The notes beneath the pieces are model-generated. The model made no database searches and was not told the DNA's origin. It saw only the letters and a program-made list of their open reading frames with translations. Positions 15,866 to 18,053 of a DNA stretch of 18,053 bases are shown in pieces. A program made the translations under genes and the position numbers. The stretch's first letter is position 1, and every line of letters starts with the position of its first letter. The stretch comes from UBA3537 sp965657165 (GTDB lineage Bacteria; Bacteroidota; Bacteroidia; Flavobacteriales; Flavobacteriaceae). The stretch covers positions 1 through 18,053 of the forward strand of contig CBFHNG010000037.1 in assembly GCA_965657165.1 (NCBI GenBank). Direction: 5' to 3'.

Positions 15866-16577
15866 ATATAAAAACATAGCGATAGTGATTTTACTGCTTT
15901 TTGTAGTGGTGTTTTTGTATGCGTTTTCATCTGTAAGAAGTCATCATTTGCCGCTTGAAAAAACGAGTGTAGAATTTGTAGGAAAAGATCATTTATTAAT
16001 CAGTAAAGACATGGTTAATAAATTGTTAATACAAAATCAGCAGTCAGTGGAATGCATGCCTAAAGATATTTTAGATTTGAATGAACTAGAGTCCAAAATA
16101 TCATCGCATCCGATGATAAAAAATGCAGAGGTGTATCTAACTGTAAATGGGGAAGTTAGGGTGGAAGTAGAGCAGCGTACACCACTTGCAAGAGTGGTTT
16201 CTGAGCCATCATTTTATGTAGATAACCAAGGAAAAATGATGCCTCTTTCGCCTGAATATAGTGCGCGAGTGTTATTGGTCCATGGCAATGTAGATGCATC
16301 GAATTTAGAGACTTTAAATCAATTGTTGAAACATGTGACAAGTGATGATTTTTTAAATCTTTATGTCACAGAAATATCTATAAATGATGAAAACCAATTT
16401 TCATTGTTTATGCGTACATACGATTTTGAAGTTGTTGTTGGAACATTGGAAAATTTAAATGAAAAAATGAAAAATTTTAAAGCATTTTATCAAAAAGCAA
16501 AAAAAGATAAACGGCTTGAATCATATAAAACAGTGAATTTACAATTCAATCGACAGGTTGTTTGTACAAAAATATAA
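15858..16577 (+). CDS. ftsQ: Cell division protein FtsQ
   Basis: This 239-residue bitopic protein has the FtsQ layout: a very short cytoplasmic tail (MHKYK), one membrane helix at about 6-24, then a POTRA-like region at about 33-113 (including VEFVGKDHLLISKDMV and the segment ending VEQRTPLARV) and a beta domain. FtsQ links FtsL and FtsB to the divisome in the periplasm. I chose the ATG at 15858; a longer frame from GTG at 15807 would add 17 residues entirely inside murC and spoil the short-tail topology. The sequence is divergent from E. coli FtsQ, but the POTRA plus position between murC and ftsA make the call sound. Confidence 0.9.
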   Translation: MHKYKNIAIVILLLFVVVFLYAFSSVRSHHLPLEKTSVEFVGKDHLLISKDMVNKLLIQNQQSVECMPKDILDLNELESKISSHPMIKNAEVYLTVNGEVRVEVEQRTPLARVVSEPSFYVDNQGKMMPLSPEYSARVLLVHGNVDASNLETLNQLLKHVTSDDFLNLYVTEISINDENQFSLFMRTYDFEVVVGTLENLNEKMKNFKAFYQKAKKDKRLESYKTVNLQFNRQVVCTKI

Positions 16578-16581
16578 TTCT

Positions 16582-17883
16582 ATGGAAACTCAAAATATTG
16601 CAGTAGGGCTAGATATTGGAACCACAAAAATCGTTGCGATGATTGGTCAGAAAAATCAATATGGCAAATTGGAAACCATTGGCGTTGGTAAATCAAAAAG
16701 TATGGGGGTTCACCGTGGTGTAGTCAATAACATTACACAGACGATTCAATCCATTCAAAATGCAGTTTCAGAAGCGGAAGCCACATCAGACATCAAAATT
16801 GACGGTGTCACTGTGGGTATTGCTGGACAGCATATTAGAAGTTTACAACATAGTGATTACATTACCAGACCAAATGCAGACCAGGTCATAAATGAAGAAG
16901 ATATTGAGCGACTTATCAATCAAGTTCACAAACTTGTAATGCTACCAGGGGAGGAAATTATTCATGTTTTACCACAAGATTTTAAAGTTGATGGCCAAGC
17001 AGAAATTAAAGAGCCAATAGGAATGTATGGCGAACGTTTGGAAGCTAATTTTCATGTTGTTGTAGGTCAGGTTTCTTCAATTAGAAATATTGGCCGATGC
17101 ATACAAACCGCAGGTTTGAGTTTGGAAGGGATTACTCTAGAACCTCTTGCTTCTGCAAAAGCGGTATTGAGTCAGGAAGAAAAAGAAGCTGGAGTAGCAC
17201 TTATTGATATAGGTGGTGGAACTACTGATTTGGCGGTTTTTAAAGACGGAATAATTCGTCATACTGCTGTAATTCCTTTTGGAGGAAATGTCATCACTGA
17301 GGATATTAAAGAGGGATGCTCGATAATTGAAAAACAAGCAGAATTATTGAAAATTAAATTTGGATCTGCTTGGCCTGGCGAAAATAAAGACAATGAAATT
17401 GTTTCTATACCAGGGCTTAGAGGTCGAGATCCGAAAGAAATTTCATTAAAAAACTTATCAAAAATTATACATGCAAGAGTCGTAGAAATTATTGAACAAG
17501 TTTATGTTGAAATCAAAAACTATGGGCATGAAGAGCAAAAGAAAAAATTAATTGCAGGTATTGTGCTAACAGGTGGTGGAAGCCAATTGAACCATTTGAA
17601 GCAACTTGTAGAGTACATCACTGGAATGGATACCAGAGTAGGTTATCCAAACGAACATCTTGCAGGTGATAGTGATGGCGATATTACTAGCCCATTGTAT
17701 GCCACCGCTGTTGGACTTGTTTTAGATGGACTTGAACGTCAAGAAAAGCAAGTATTCGTTGAAGACACAACTATTGACGAGGAAACATTAGAGACCCCAG
17801 ACGAAAAACCCCAAGTGCAACCCAAACGATTTTTAGAGAAATTAACCGAACGTGTGAAGGATTTTTTAGAAAATGCAGAATAA
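16582..17883 (+). CDS. ftsA: Cell division actin-like protein FtsA
   Basis: FtsA is the actin-fold ATP-binding protein that anchors FtsZ filaments to the membrane. With the ATG at 16582 it is 433 residues. Visible are phosphate-1 VGLDIGTTK (8-16), phosphate-2 DIGGGTTD (209-216), the adenosine loop LTGGGSQL (around 329-336), and a C-terminal amphipathic helix of about 19 residues (FLEKLTERVKDFLENAE at the end) that serves as the membrane anchor. A longer frame from TTG at 16558 lies inside ftsQ and is rejected. A charged, acidic and proline-containing linker of about 30 residues (near 395-415) precedes the anchor. Confidence 0.95.
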   Translation: METQNIAVGLDIGTTKIVAMIGQKNQYGKLETIGVGKSKSMGVHRGVVNNITQTIQSIQNAVSEAEATSDIKIDGVTVGIAGQHIRSLQHSDYITRPNADQVINEEDIERLINQVHKLVMLPGEEIIHVLPQDFKVDGQAEIKEPIGMYGERLEANFHVVVGQVSSIRNIGRCIQTAGLSLEGITLEPLASAKAVLSQEEKEAGVALIDIGGGTTDLAVFKDGIIRHTAVIPFGGNVITEDIKEGCSIIEKQAELLKIKFGSAWPGENKDNEIVSIPGLRGRDPKEISLKNLSKIIHARVVEIIEQVYVEIKNYGHEEQKKKLIAGIVLTGGGSQLNHLKQLVEYITGMDTRVGYPNEHLAGDSDGDITSPLYATAVGLVLDGLERQEKQVFVEDTTIDEETLETPDEKPQVQPKRFLEKLTERVKDFLENAE

Positions 17884-17902
17884 CCAACAAAAAAATAAAT
17901 TT

Positions 17903-18053
17903 ATGAGCAGTAATAACGAACTCGGAATCAAATTTGATTTGCCAAAAAATCAATCTAATATCATCAAGGTCATTGGAGTTGGTGGAGGTGGTAGCAATGC
18001 TATCAATCATATGTTTAACCAAGGAATAAAAGGTGTAGACTTTGTCATATGTA
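17903..18053 (+). CDS. ftsZ: Cell division GTPase FtsZ, N-terminal fragment cut by window end
   Basis: An ATG at 17903, 19 bases after the ftsA stop, opens a frame that runs off the right edge after 50 codons. It encodes MSSNNELGIKFDLPKNQ, then NIIKVIGVGGGGSNAINHMF and GIKGVDFVIC. The GVGGGGSNAI loop is the first nucleotide-binding loop of FtsZ. The tubulin signature GGGTGTG lies beyond the window. Identity is secure from this loop and the place after ftsA. This is the widest gap in the cluster after mraZ, but I see no separate promoter in it. Confidence 0.95.
   Translation, partial: MSSNNELGIKFDLPKNQSNIIKVIGVGGGGSNAINHMFNQGIKGVDFVIC

Noticed and set aside
16558..16581. TTG at 16558 as start of ftsA
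   Set aside because: It lies inside ftsQ; the ATG at 16582 is followed directly by the conserved phosphate-1 loop.
1..18053. Search by eye for a CRISPR array, insertion sequence, tRNA or defence genes
   Set aside because: No regularly spaced repeats of array size, no transposase or terminal inverted repeats, and no tRNA-like cloverleaf were seen; gene content is core housekeeping.

Overview
The window is AT-rich chromosomal DNA from a member of Bacteroidota, most likely a flavobacterium. The signs are protein sequences close in style to Flavobacteriia (MraZ, RsmH, a long MraY of about 410 residues, an FtsI with one C-terminal PASTA domain), almost no Shine-Dalgarno sequences before the genes, and a TAnnTTTG-type promoter in front of mraZ. 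I cannot name the genus from sequence alone. I see no mobile element, tRNA, rRNA or CRISPR array. This is conserved core genome, not an accessory island.

Layout. Positions 2-1234 (+) hold the 3' part of a DUF389 membrane protein cut by the window edge. Positions 1239-4186 (-) hold four genes read leftward: an alpha/beta hydrolase, the ribosome-assembly GTPase EngB, and an MlaE-type permease with its MlaF-type ATPase. Positions 4187-4512 are a 326-base divergent control region. It carries three AAAGTGG boxes at exact 10-base spacing (the expected MraZ operator), a promoter-like TAATTTTG, an 18-base perfect palindrome and a 20-base-spaced direct repeat. From 4513 to the right edge (+) runs the division and cell-wall (dcw) cluster: mraZ, rsmH, ftsL-like, ftsI, murE, mraY, murD, ftsW, murG, murC, ftsQ, ftsA and the first 50 codons of ftsZ.

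How the genes work together. MurC, MurD and MurE add the first three stem residues to UDP-MurNAc; the MurE DNPR motif predicts meso-diaminopimelate. MraY and MurG build lipid I and lipid II. FtsW and FtsI polymerise and cross-link septal peptidoglycan. FtsL, FtsQ, FtsA and FtsZ form the divisome scaffold, and MraZ probably controls the whole unit from the operator. Gaps between dcw genes run from an 8-base overlap to 19 bases, so the block is very probably one translationally coupled operon. murF, ddl and ftsB are not between these genes. Three downstream genes, and two of the genes at the divergent region, have tempting upstream in-frame starts that I reject; mraZ probably starts at TTG and murE at GTG. 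I found no previously undescribed system. The control region before mraZ is the most informative non-coding stretch.
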